Below are positions 24,901 through 38,700 of a stretch of DNA of 64,000 bases, piece after piece. Under the pieces are notes generated by a model that saw nothing but the letters and a program-made list of their open reading frames with translations, did no database searches and was not told the DNA's origin. The DNA comes from Gavia stellata (taxonomy: Eukaryota > Chordata > Aves > Gaviiformes > Gaviidae). The number at the start of each line of letters is the position of its first letter. The stretch's first letter is position 1. Made by a program: the position numbers and the translations under genes. Location: NCBI RefSeq assembly GCF_030936135.1, contig NC_082606.1:4721255-4785254 (forward strand), in the 5' to 3' direction.

Positions 24901-26400
24901 AAGAAGATAGAAAATAAAGATAGATCACTGTCATTCCTCCTCATGGTTTCATTCTTACCGGGGGGTAGCTTCAGCTGCATCCAAACCACAATGAACTAAT
25001 TTCAGCCCATGCCTCACTGTGAGCTAACATGCAGTGCATTTAATTGGTACCAAGCGAACCAGGGTCTTGGAAACAGGGTTTGGCTTAAGGTTAAAGTGTG
25101 GAAGGAAAAGATCCCCCTTTTCACCTGCAATATTGTATCTTGAGTGCTGATGGCAGAGAAAGAAAGTGTGACCTGTCAGAGCAGAGGAGACAGAAAACAT
25201 CGTACGTTTCTTTCCAGTTGTGCTGCTGTAGCTCACACTGCAATATATAGAAGAGGTGGCCCATTTCTCCATAGCAGTTTGACAATCCTATCAAAGGGGA
25301 TTCCTCTGCGTAGCTATGCGAATGATGAAGAGACAAAGTAATTTGTTTCCCATGGATGTCCCAAGATGATCAAGATTTGGACCTATTTTCCCATTCTGAA
25401 TATTGAGCACAGTCCAGTGAACAGGGTATATATGCTGCTAACACTGAACCTCTTAAAAATCTTCTATGATTTGGGTGGCATGAAGCAGATAAATTATTCT
25501 TGCAAAGCTGAAAGTTGGTCGGATAAGCTTGGATATTGCACTGAAATAAGCAGTGCTTCTAGTCTCAATCTCCAGATATTTCCAAGGCTGAAGAACAGAA
25601 GTTTCTATTTCATTAGAGGAATGTCTGTTCAGCTTGAATCTAATACTTGATAGTGCTGTGGCCAGAACTCTGAGCCAGAATAAATACATTCAATTTGGTG
25701 TTTCTTTCATTCTTGAACTATGGCCCTGGTTTGTGAAATACTTAGTTGTTCACAGAATGAAATACTGAGTTACCAAAAGTGAGAGCTGTAACACTGAGGG
25801 GGAGTGAAGCCATCAGAAGTTCCCTCTGTTGCAGGTGAGAAGGTAGGAGAAAAGCAGCTTTCCTCAGCTTTATCTTTTTTATGGCCCAAACAAGTAAAGT
25901 CTGTCAGATTCTGCTGGCTCTCTGATCAGGCCTGAGGTGCTTGGGTGTGATGACAGTAAGTATTAGTCATGATCACAATGTTATTTGTCCTGTAGATACA
26001 GCTGGGTTTTGTACTTGGATAATGAGTGTCTCAACAGGAAAAGTTTGGGCATTCTTCAGAGACGCAGCAGGAAAGAGGGTAAAGATCTCTCCTTGTCTTG
26101 TCTGGTTCTGCTGAATCACAGTCCCAGCAATCACAGGATACAGGAACTGTTCCTCAACAACTCTCCCAAGGAGACAGGACAAAAAGAAGGGAAGAAGCAG
26201 AGCTTTGGGTTTGAGAGAGCAGCCTGCAGCTCTGTGAAAGGCCTTGCAATTCACTTGCTCTCCTGCGCTTTGTGTTGCCCTGACAGCATAGCGCTAGCCA
26301 ACAGCAGTGAAACTCCACACTGACTTCAACAGAAGGTAAAAAGTGTTTCAGCCCTAACCAAAGCATTGCTGTGTTTTCTATTAAAAACACCCCAAACCAG
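7000..26400. other. Intergenic region between IREB2 and CRABP1, no gene seen
   Basis: About 19 kb. All open frames are short, lack recognisable domains and are not flanked by a consistent exon pattern. No tRNA, rRNA or clear interspersed repeat was recognised. Notable items are an 18-bp copy of the IREB2 palindrome arm (9216-9233) and an AT-rich block at about 18715-18900 with the look of a conserved noncoding element. Confidence 0.75.
9216..9233 (+). repeat. 18-bp exact copy of part of the IREB2 promoter palindrome
   Basis: Identical to 6219-6236 (CGAGACTGCGCCCAGCGC), the inner part of the left palindrome arm plus five spacer bases. It sits alone in AT-rich sequence, without the TCTCG half of the element. 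Confidence 0.8.
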
Positions 26401-26421
26401 CTGTGAGTTATGCCCAATAAG

Positions 26422-26427
26422 TTTAAT
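26422..26427 (-). terminator. CRABP1 polyadenylation signal ATTAAA
   Basis: Reading the minus strand from the CRABP1 stop (26682), the first polyadenylation-type hexamer is ATTAAA at 26427-26422, giving a 3' UTR of roughly 270-285 nt. A GT-rich stretch (GGTTTGGGGTGTTTTT, about 26398-26383) follows as a downstream element. No AATAAA occurs between the stop and this point. Confidence 0.7.
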
Positions 26428-26681
26428 AATTGATGAAACCATAGCAAGTGACAACTACAAAATACAAAGCAGACACGAAAAATGGTGGCATAAAAGTGGG
26501 AAGGAATAGTGTCTGCGATGACAAATGAAAGCAAAATACACTTAACAGAGGCTATGGGTTCAGGTATAACACACACGGTCACATACAACACCGCATTAGT
26601 AACAGGACACACAGATACTCATTATACTGGGGATTTTCACAGTTCTCCACTTCATCCCAGATGACAAGTAAATTGATGTTT

Positions 26682-26732
26682 TTACTCTCTTACATAAATT
26701 CTTGTGCACACAACATCATCAGCACCAAAGGT
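26682..26732 (-). CDS. CRABP1: CRABP1 exon 4, coding part (51 nt)
   Basis: Acceptor TTTTCCAG ends at 26733; encodes [16 protein letters not shown] and stop TAA (26684-26682). Contains Arg132 and Tyr134 of the retinoic-acid contact set. Confidence 0.98.
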   Translation of the reverse strand, partial: TFGADDVVCTRIYVRE

Positions 26733-29700
26733 CTGGAAAAGAAATAGAAATCAATCAGAAGAGATGGAACCAGCAAACATTTAACACCCCTCTTTAATGT
26801 TATTTTTACTATAGTAGCTAGTTCTACAGCAGAAATTCATTTTCCTATGTCTTTTGACAGATGAGAGTAAAGAAAGGAGTCATTTTAGAAGAGGAATGCA
26901 ATGTAAGTGACCTTTTTTCCAAGGCATGATGAATTTTGTCAGAATGATAAATGACGCAGAAATTCCCTTTTTCTATAGTTTCTTGGCATGAATTTATAAA
27001 TAAACAAGAGAAAAGAAAGATAATTTGGAACGTACTGTTGTTATATTTAGAAACAGTTGCAGCACTTTGAACTGGAAATGCTGAGGGTGGAATTCAGATG
27101 GCATGTTCAAAAGGAATTCTTTGATATTTGCGGGTATAAATCAGAGTAGTTCAAATAAAGTCAGTGGAGCAATGCTGAAGACCAGGAGAATGTATACCTA
27201 TAACCTGTAAACATAATCCTGCTGCAAAATGTTGACACACCATACTCGGATACCAAAACCCTCTCTCCCAAGCTGTAACATGGGCAGTGTCAACCACAAC
27301 ATTCTTTCAGGGTACTGTGACCTTAACCAGTGAACTTATTAACTATGATAAGGGTCTGAAATGAGGGCACATAATGGAGAAAAGTGTGGTGGAGATCGAA
27401 CTCATTTCACATGACTAAATACCTATGAGATCTCACAAACATTTGATCACTACCCATCTGAAAATCACTGACTTACTACAGACTATGTCCCATTATCATC
27501 CCATTTCTTATACCAGATTCAGTACCTCAGAGTACCTTGATTTTCCAGGTACTTAGAGTTGGTGTTGTATCATGTTATACCATTGACTGTAACAGAGTTT
27601 CAGATATGCAACTGAAAGCTTGCGTTTTTTAAATCGCTCCGTAGTTCTGCACTTAAAAGGCAATTCTACCACAGCAATATTGCAGTACAGATTATCAGGA
27701 CATTTAGGCAGGACAGTGATTGTGGCAGCTGTCTGAGAAAGCCACCTAAACCCCAAAGTGTTTGTATGTAATTTCAGGTCTGGCAGGCTAAAATCTAAGC
27801 AAGCAATTAAACATGAAGGAAATAATGGGTGCAAGAGTGAGGAAATACTGACTGCAAAAAACTTCATGTTCAGCTACACTGACAGACAGTTTCGAGCTCA
27901 CCACTAACAAGTTGTGAGGTGGGATGTTTGGCTGTAATAACTGCCAAGGTCTCACTGAAAAATACAATTACAACCTACCCCAGTGTGTTATGAAAATTCA
28001 GCTGGACTTCATTTGTTTTAATGCTTTCTACGCCTGTTTTGGCCAACACCTCTTTGAAAGGACTTGGCTTTAAAACTGACTCTGGCTTATATTTTGTTCA
28101 CTTTATTGAGGAGTAAAGTCTGTTAGTATTTTGGAGATCCAGGCTTTGGTTTTACGCATATAAAGAGCTAATCATCAATCTTTATACACGTTTTTAGCTT
28201 ATACATGAAATTGTCTGAAAATCAACATTAAAGGATGCAGATAGTTCTCTGTTGCCCACAGCACCAGCTGCAAATACCCTTACTATGGCTTCCTTCAACA
28301 TTTCCAAAATTACACACAAAGGCGAAATTATTTTGTCAGGAGCTTTGCCAGAGGAAGCAAGTCAGAGTCAAGACCATCCACGGCTTGAGGTTGTCTGTGG
28401 AGACTGGAAGGTCACTGTGACAGTGATTGTCTTTCTATGGTACATTCAGGCACTCCTAAGCACAGTGAAGTTTGGGTCCCCCGCTGCTATTTCAACACAA
28501 ATCATAAATAATAGTAAAACAGTCTTTGTGTAGTGTTCTTCAAGAGCTGGCATGGCCCCAGCCTGACAGCTGGAGCTGCACAGCTATGCAGCCACATCTC
28601 GTGATGTGAGTGGGTGCCGCATCAGCCAGTTCTAATGAGAAAGGCTGCAGCAGCAGTTTGCCAAAACTCCTGTACCCGCCCTAGTAAATTTATGTCTATT
28701 CTTTCAGGGAAATCAAGAGACAAACGCCTTCCCCTAAACCCATGCAACAGCAGTTATTCTTACAACAGGACAGCAGTTGTATTGAGAGGGAACACTGCAG
28801 GGAAGAGTAGATCGAAATAGATGTGATCCATACTGCAAGTGTCCTAGGGTGCCACCGTAGGTCTGAGTGCCTGAAACTCTAGTGTCCAGTTCTGAGACTG
28901 CATTCCTGGGCAGAGCTTGCTCCTAAGACATCAGTGTAGTCTGACTGGCAGCTTCCTTGCAAGACCCACAGGAGGGAGTGTGAAAATAAAGATAAAAATT
29001 TGTGGAGGAAGAAAAAAGAAATAGTAACTTTCTGGGAAAGCTCAGCAGTATGGGTGCATCCAGAATGCATTGCAGAGGCAGCAAATCCACTGTATGTACA
29101 CACAGACTGACTGTTGTGCACTCAGAGTCACAACTTGACACACTTGTGACAAAGCGCAATGGCTATTCATTTTGTACTTCCAACATCCAGCTCCAGCTGG
29201 ATTTCTGGACTCTTGAAAATCTCAGGCAAAGGACTGCATTCAAATGGCTCTGTCAGGATAAAAATTAAGTGCAGAAAACATGGACATACCTGGGGAACCC
29301 AAATACATAGTAGTCTTAGTTGCTATACACAAGGATTGTCATTCTCTGCAACACACCAGTCTCACAGTCTGGAAAACCACTATAACTTAACACAATCATG
29401 TCTTTAAATCTAGATGGTAAGGAGATAAAATTCATGCAAAGCCCAATTACAATTACTCTGGAGTACCATGTAGGCACTTCTCAAACAGCCAGGCATCCTT
29501 TCCTTGAAGACCCAGCTTAGGTTATGTGGCCTCTGACCTGTTTCAGGAATAAGCTGCATTTTTTATCACTTAGATTTTATACCTTATATCCATTCAGATG
29601 ATTAGCGACCTAATTCCATACCGAAGCACATAAATAAATGGCTTTGATTGTCATGGTTATATACATGGTTTAAACGTGGACTTATGTAAAAGGTGTTTCC

Positions 29701-32700
29701 TATCTTATTGTAACTTACTAGCATTGTTGATAAAACTCCACTAAATGTTGCTAAACAAAGAAACAAAGAAAGCAAAGAGGAACATGTTCAAACTTGCTGC
29801 ATTCCTTTTCTTGTGGTTATTCACAGAAACATCTAATGTACAGCTGGGCCGAACCTCAGGGGAAGATCCAAATCAAAAGACCCTTACTCCTCTATCCTTC
29901 ACACTTAAATCCTTGTATTCAGGCATAGGATGAAGCAGTTTAGTGTGTATGGTTCTAATTCTAGATTGGAAAAAAGTGATAGTTCCTGTCAGAATAAGCT
30001 GACTGTAAACATTTTCATGACCCAAAGGAGTAGAACTTCCTAATAACAAGAAAGAGAGCGAGTAATCCTGGCTATTTGGTGGTAAAGCTTCACCAGAGCA
30101 ACTGAAAAAAAGTGCAACGCTACCAAACTGCAATTCAAATCTAATGAGAAGATGCAGGATTGTCAAACACCACCTTCTCATCAGCTTGCAAAGGTCTCAC
30201 TTATCTTACAAAATGCTACAAGGCAAGGCTTCTACCTAAATCCACAATAGGATTTTAAATGTGCAATGACTGCAAATTACAGAATTGTTTTCTTCACTTA
30301 GCATGCCATAATCTGTAGCTAAGAGTCCAAAAGCACACTGCAAACAAAGCCCTGCACAGGGGGATAATCCAATAAATTGACCTCTCTCAGTTCACTCAAA
30401 ATCTGATGACCATTGACCATTAAAGATTAAAAGAGAATTACAGGGCAGTAATGTATTACTGTATGAGTAAATCTGCTTTTTGAAGGCCTTCTTTATAAAC
30501 ATTTGCTGAGGAGCCTTTGTGATAAGTGGAGCACACAGTATAATTAGGAAGACTGTCATTGAAACCATCACCTGGGAAAGATCACTTCTGCCAGTGTATG
30601 CAAAAATACCCTGTTATCTGCTCATGACCGACCAACCTGCAGAGGCAACTTGCAAAAGGAAGACAGAATACATCAGCAAACAAATGGAGAAGAGAAGATA
30701 TTACTTAAATGAATCCTCAGAAAAGGCTTTGTCCACATGCAAACTTCCATGTCATCCAGAATAAAGGTATAAATCTTCACAATAAAGGCATATTGCATAT
30801 TTCCTTTCTCCTCCTGAGTCCATAATGTTTGATGAAAGAGGCCGTAGTCACACAAGGTGCAGCCCCCACTTTCAAACTTGGATATTAATAGCAAATCACG
30901 CAACACACAACCTCACTTTCTGCAGGATATCAATCGACAGGACCATGCAAAATCAGGTCATTTCTGAAGGTACCTAAATGTTGGTATTTGTGTTTGAGAA
31001 CTGCCATATTATAGTAGTTTCCTCAGAGTCATGCAGCAAATGAATGACAGAGGCAAGAACACGAGACAATGGTATCTCCCAGCAGCAGTCTTGAAAGCCA
31101 GTATACAGCAAACATCTTAAGCTACAACTCATATTATAAGAGGCTACATACAGGATCAGAGGCATCCAAGATGCAAATGGCTTTGGCTTCTTTCTCTGCT
31201 TATATATTTGGGATGTGACCCAGACCAGGCTGTACAAGTGAGCAGGGGCTGCAGATCCCTAAGTCCCCTTGTAAATCTGCTCGTGGCAAATAGTAAATTA
31301 AAGCATAGGTCCATGCAACACATACGTATGCATTACTACAGGCTTCTGAACTTTTTATCAAGGCTGCTTTAGAGGTCAGCAGCAAAACTCCCCACTGACC
31401 TCAGTATGAGCAGACCCTCCTTTTGATAACTGATTTTATTTCAGATTACGCTCCAAAAACTATAGAAAAGTTAAACACTTAGGTAGTTTAACATTGCTCA
31501 ATACAAGGCTTTAGGCACATCACAAATCTCAGCATTCGGCTGCAAAGTATCTTTCCAAATCTGCATTGACCCTTCTCACCTACTATGTTTAATTTTAGAA
31601 GCCAGCAATATCATTTAAAAAATGTTCACTCACTCATCTAGGCTCCACAGTTCACCAGTTTTCATCAACTACGGCATGAATTTTCTGTGGGGAGGGAATG
31701 TAGAATAGAAACCATGCTTGAAACCCCCCTAATGTTCTGATCTTTGACCCTTGCTATAATTGATTCTGAGAACCCCTGTGTGATACATGAACTGTGTAAA
31801 ATGCAGTCTGAGGCTGTTTTTAAAGCCCTTCTTCAGTAATCATCGACTTTAAAATGTTTGTGTGTTACAGATTAAACTAAAATCTATAGAGGCATGAGCA
31901 GCCATGAAAACAGCAATGCAGATAAAGTTTGACTATAAATGTTTCTCATTTGAATAGCTAACATTTGGAAGAAGCATTCTTTCACTTTGTAAGGAGCAGA
32001 CCTTTTGTTCTTCTGACTTACGCAAGTGATTGATAGCTCATTAATGTCCCTGACAAAAACATACAGCAACAGCAAAAACATTATAGAGTATAAAAGAAAA
32101 GGGAAGAAAAAGCATATTAGAATAGATTTAATCCCAGATCTTAATTTTCAGGCAAGTAAAGGAAATATATATTTTTGTGTTATATTCTGATCTTGATTGC
32201 TCAAGTGCTAATCCAATTATAGTTTATGAATGTGGAGTTGTAAATACAGATATTCTGTCTCTCTGTATGCATTACAGTCTTAAAGTACAGTACAATATAA
32301 TCTAAAGATACAGTCAAGACAAACAAATGTGGACTTTGATGGGGATCTATCCTTTTCACCCTCCCTTGCTTGCATATTCTACGTAGGTTTTTTATCTACC
32401 TTGTTCAGTACTGCTAAAAATGCAGCACTGAAATCCCATTAAGTGCATCAGATGAGATAAGAATAAACACCACTGATGAAAGTAGTTGCAATGTTCTAAC
32501 ACATTCACAGCATGTTTTTTATAAAGCAGAGCTTGATCCTTCTTCCCTTACTCAGCTGAAAGGACTCTTTTTCTAACAGGACTGTAGACCTACATCTGCC
32601 ATTGTATGAGCCAAATATTATTTATGCTAGTAATAAGAGCAATCTCATTCTCCATGCTGCAAGGAGCTAAGGAGAACTAAAGGTAAACTTAACTGGTACC

Positions 32701-35700
32701 TCAAGGTAAAGAAAAACTTTGCTAACTAACTAGTTTGTTCCCAGCATCTGTGCCCCAGAGGACATGATGTGACACGGAAGACCATCACATTGCTCCAAGG
32801 GAACATCTTTGAAGAACATAAGGAATTCTTCTGCCAGGATGCAAGAAAGATTGATAATTACACAGTAATATGGTTTCTATTTTAGCTCTGTGGTAGTCAT
32901 GACAATTCAACACTGTGGGTTTGTTTTTTTATGATACGTGCTAATAAATGCATTTTATTTAACATGCTGTGTTGTGGAGAAAAATATATCCTTCCACTAG
33001 GAAAATGTCATAATCAAATGGGCCCCCTAAGCAATGCAGCATATTAGATCAAAATTATGTGGCAAAGCTCCAACATTTATGCAGCCAGTATTAGCAGAGT
33101 AAAACTCATTCCTTACCCCCTGCCTGTTGCCCCAAGCCTTTTTTCCATTCATTCTAACACAGTTTAGACTTCTCCTTGCAACTTTTTCTAAATGGGGCAT
33201 GAGTTTGCTTGATTTCTTCTGCAAATGCATGTAATAGCTAAGAAGGAGACTCAAGACTTCTTGAAAGATTTCTTTGGATAGAGAAACAGGAGCAGACACT
33301 GTGAGAATAAGGATCAGCCTTAGAGTTCCTAAACTGCTACATCACAGGCTCTGCCCCATAAAGACAGCTTCCCAGCTGCAGACATCTAGAAGTTCACAAG
33401 AATGTGGTTTCCTTCTGCTTATTTAAAGTGCTCTGCCACAATGGAAATAGGGAAAGCTTACCAAAGCACATCAGAAAGAGTAAAGGAACAGAAAATATTT
33501 CTTAGGTAAGTAGGGAGGTTTGAGAAGTGTGAAGATGGGAATTGTTAAATGTTTGAAGTGATATGGGCAGCAAAACTGAAAGAATGAACGTCAGGTCCTA
33601 AAGAACCCTAACAAAGCCGGGAGGATGGAAGAAGAAAGAAAGGAGAAGACAAAGAGATATCTCTTCTCACTGTGATCTTAGTTTTGAAGAAGTAAGATAT
33701 AAGTGGGGGTTTGCAGACTCAGATCCAAGGAAAATTCCCAAGCATAAGATAAAATAATCTAAGTTGAATCTTCACTGGAGTGATGAAAAACCCAAACACA
33801 GTTGAGAGGCAAGAGATCAAAAGGGATCATGGGGTCTTCTCATTAGGAGCTCCTATTCCTACTTTGTTCCCTGTTATAGTTGAGGAACAGACCTCAGCCA
33901 ATCCTTTCAGGTAGTTTAGCTTTTAAAGCCCAAGTAATTGTCTGGAGGGAATATTCTGGGGTTCTAAAATTAGGGGCCACAGACAAGAAAATGTAGCTTC
34001 CCTTACCCTCTTTTGTCTTCCTCCAAAGAGTAGAACCCTTTGCTGCGTCCCAGAAGGGTTAAATTTGGCCATCTTAACTTCTCCAAAGGACCAGAGACCT
34101 CACACTTGCCACCATGACTCCTAGAAACACCTCATTGCTAAGCTTTAGGGTGTCAGAAGGTTTTGAACATATTGATCCATTTATTTAAAAGATTTGTACA
34201 TTCAGTCCTGTAAAATGTCATGAGGGGCTTGAAAATCTGTCCTGAGAACCAAGTAATGTCCCAATATTTAATAAAGCAAAAAAGGCGATTATGCTCCAGA
34301 AAAGAGGTGGGAGAATGGAACTGCATATTGTATTAAATCATAGAAGACAGAGAGAATGATCTGGATCACTTGGAAGCAAACACTGTTTTCATAATGGCCA
34401 TAGTAAAATAGCACATTGCAACTGATGAACATAGTCCCAACTTGCAGGGGAGGGGAAGGGCATCAGTCTGGGGAATCAGAAACCAGGAAAATTACTTGGG
34501 ATCATGATCAGCTGAGCATGAGTTCCCAAAGAAGAGTTAACAAAGTCTTTGCATATAAATCAGAATAATTTCAGATACAAGTAGCGAGATGAAGTCACCA
34601 CTACATCAGGTGCTAGTGTGATTGCTAGCGAAACAGTATGTGAGGTTCTGATGTTCATAGTTTAGAAAGGAAACTGATAAATTGGAGCGGGTTATAGAAG
34701 CACTAAAAGAATGATTCAAGGAAAGCTTGCTTTATATTGAAGGGCTCAAGGTCTTCCGATGGTTTAGCTTAACAATGAGAAGGTTCTTCCAAGAGATGGC
34801 TTCAACAGCACTGTTAAGAGAAGTATTTCCAATAACAAACTTTAGGCATATTATTTAGGTTCTTTTATGTACAATGTGTAATGACTGGAAGTTGAATCTA
34901 GACATATATGGATTAGAAATAATGGGTATATTTTAATGGCAAGGAAATTAACCAGTAAAACAGCTTATCAAAAGTTGTGATTGAGTTTCAATAAATGAAA
35001 ATATTTTAATAAGGAAGTTTTTCTAATTTATATCCTAATTTGAAAAATAATTAATTCAGAAAAGCTCAACAGACTGTATTATACAAAAAAAAAGTTAGAT
35101 GGCTTTATAATCTTTGAATCGCTCTGGTTTCTTAACCAACCTCATTCTTCTTCCCAGCAGGGTAAGTTCACATTGCTGATTGCAGGAGCCAATTGTATTA
35201 TGACTGGCTTTCTTGCTTTGCTTGGAGCAGTTAATTTTGTTTAACAGCTGCCTCACCAGTTTGTTGCTTAAATAATAAACTACAGAAATGTATTGTTAGA
35301 AGTTGGAAAAATTATAGTTGAGAATATATTTTGTCCACTGCATTATATATAAAGATGTGAAGCAGAGATCAAAGTACTTTGCCTCCTAAAGTTTTTTGAT
35401 AATATAAAGAATTCCAGTGGTTGAGTCAAAAGAAATTATCCAGAATTGGAGCATTCATTCAATAGAAACCAGTATGATTTCACTAACAGCATATACCTCA
35501 TCATAAGGGGTGAGTGAACAATTCCAAGATGTCTGGAATAATATTAACAACTTAAAGGCTTTTTGTTTGTACGTGGTTATACTGTTTTTGTTTCAGATGC
35601 AATCTTAAAACCAGAGCTCCAACGGCTTTAGAGAAACACTGTGGAGGCTGTTTGTTTTTTAAAGTGCAGAGGTTTAGTTAGTGTGATAGTTAGAAATAAA

Positions 35701-38700
35701 ACCTCCCTGCTTTGATGTTTTCTTACCCGTCACTCCAGCAGCCTGTCTTCCATGCCCAAACTGATGAGGCGTAACAGTCTAATCAACTATTTATCCGGAA
35801 TTCACAAGTAAGAACATGTGCAATAAAATGATTCTGAACTCAAGCTGAACTCTGCTACTTGTAACTCAGAGAATCTGTGTCTTTATCCAGTTCTGGATAT
35901 TGTTTCATTAATGTAGAGGGTCTACTGAGGAAAGAGTCAGTGAAGAGAATTCAACTCTACAGAAGTAAGTACAATATAAATAAATAAACTGCACATGATT
36001 CGTGGCATAAATGGCGAGGCAGTTGCAGAGGTGCTGCTCAAAATGCCTACAGTAACCCTGCTGCCATACAGCACCTCACACAGGAGTGGGTGGATGTTGG
36101 CTGACAGCAAATGCACAAATCGGTGTATTTCTGAGAAACTCATAAAGGAAATTCTGAACTGGATTCAGAGATGATCAAAGAATTGGGGAAGGTGGCAGAG
36201 ATGGGGGAGGAATTATGTGTTCTTCATAAACAGGATGAGATTAGAGCATGTTAACAACATGCCACATCTTTCCTGCTATACACCATGTGATTGTGGATAA
36301 GAAGCAAGATATTATGCACATGCCTAAAAAAGAAAGTTCTCCACAAATGAGTTCAAATGCCATGATCTCACTTTCATCAGAGAAAATCTGCAATAAATCA
36401 AGCAAATGTTTTGGTGGTGGTGTGAATTTACAGACCAGAAGTGTCCCACTTGTGATTATTCTACCAGTAAAAGTATGGCAAAAGTTATAGCAATAAAATG
36501 CAAGTGAGAACCTGCATATATCTTCATTTGTTCTTCAAAAAAACATTTAAAAAGAAAGGAAAAAAGTGATGTATGAATTGTACTGTAGGGGATTATGAAA
36601 ATGGTAGTTTTCCAGATGGATTTAAGTAAGGAAAAATAGTAAGTCATACTACATGGTAACAAAAACCGGTTAATATGGTGCACGTATTGGGTGGGTTCAA
36701 GGTTCTTACCAAAATCAGCTCATCATTAGCTAATTCTCGAGTCCAGTATGTTTTGGGGCCATCTCCCTCAATAAGAGTTTGTTTGCAATAGATCTTGTTT
36801 TCATTCTCCCAAGTGGCCAAACTCTGCAGGCAAGAAAACCATTAGGAATAACATTAATTATATTCCTCAGCAGCATGAGACAGAGAGACAACAATGAGCA
36901 GCAGTGAGAATAATTGCTGCAGTAAAGGAGCAACACAGAGATAGATAAAGGCAAAGGGAAAAAGACATCAGTGGAAAGTGGTGAAATCAAAATTAAGGTG
37001 TGAGGGGGCATTTTGAAAATAGGTATCTATTAATAACAAAGTAATTGTATATGTGTCTTTTCAGTGTAAATCTGCATTTGTTTCCAAATTAAAAAGCCAG
37101 TTTTCATAAAATGCTTGATGTTGAAAAGTGTAATTTAGAAACATGCGATAATGTAGTGTCTACATTCCCAAGCATCTTTGTATACATGTGGTTTGATCTG
37201 ACATGTTATTTAGCACTACACAGTCCCCTTAGTGTAAAAGCATAAAGAGTCGTATGTATCATGTTGTGGTCATAAATAATGCAGCATTTGTCACTTAGAA
37301 CCTTTCATTCTATATGGCACTGTGCCAAGTTAACTGTATATTAAACGCTTACTGTGCTAACAAACTAGAATAAATCACAACTAAATTAAAGTAACTTTGT
37401 TAGAATTCTAGTGTTTGTGACACTACTTTTTTAAGGCTGTGGGTCTGGAGATTGAAATACCCTTGGGCATTTTTCAAAGCATTTCAATAATGACTATGAA
37501 ATCACTGAAAAACAAACAAAAAAAACCACCATAGGATTTTGTTTAGCTTTCACAAACGGGCAAGCCCTGACTCTGTTGCTTTTCATTCTAGTACTGAACT
37601 ATTATTCTACAGTGCAATGGAACAGCTGTGCAGAAGGATGCCCTGTAATGAATGTGCAAGTAATCGCTTTATAACTAGCACATGGGAGACATTCATTAGT
37701 CTGTGATTATATACAAATACATAAAGATATACATATACATGTGTGTGTGCATATGTACGCATAAATTCAAGTTAACACTTTCCAGACTTTCCCAGGAAAA
37801 AAAACCTTTACTTTGATTTAAAATTAGCTGTTTACTTTTAAAATATTTTTTCAAAACAATAGTTTTTTTAAGCCAACAAGCCATCTCAAATGGCAGTTAT
37901 AGAAGCTATGCCTTGCAGTACATGACTCGCTCTTTGTCTGTATGAACAATGGATCAAGTTAGTTGGCAGAACAAAACCCTCCACCCCATAAAGTATATCA
38001 AAATCTATCGCCAGTCAGCAATTTTGCCAGATATTGCAAATTACATTCTGAAGTATTATTTTATTATCTGTCGGTTTCTGCTCTCTGGCCACATCTTGGT
38101 TATACGCACACAGCAGTACAACTTATTGCTGAGAGTGGACTATAAATAATTTCACAACACATGGAAAAAATTTACTACTTCACAAAACACATTTCTTTCA
38201 GATTTTTCCAACTTTCATAGCTTACAGCCGTCATTACTGGTTTTCCATCTGCAGCAATAAATCCTCCTCTAGAAAGTGGGTCACATTTATTGTATATGCA
38301 TTATACATGAAGACACTAAAATACTACTTTTGCCAAACAAGATAAATTAACAAAGCCAGCAACATTTCCTGAACAAACTGTTAAATATACGATAACTCAT
38401 CCTAGAGATTAAGTGGATGTTCTAAATGTTCACTGACTCCCAGAATCTGCCTCCCTTTTCCATAAATTCAAATTCACAGGAATTACACCAGAGATAGGAA
38501 GTTCTGAATTTTTAGTGGTGCAAATGGTCTCATAAGCTGGCCCAAGAATTAGCAGAGATTGTATTTTGGAAAGTAGATTATTTGACCATCATAGGGTACT
38601 TTTAGAACTGTATTCTCATTTGGGGCTACATTCTGATACTCTTCATTCATACTTCTTCTGTAAATGTTTTATATATTCTCTTTTAAGTGTGAGAGGAAAG

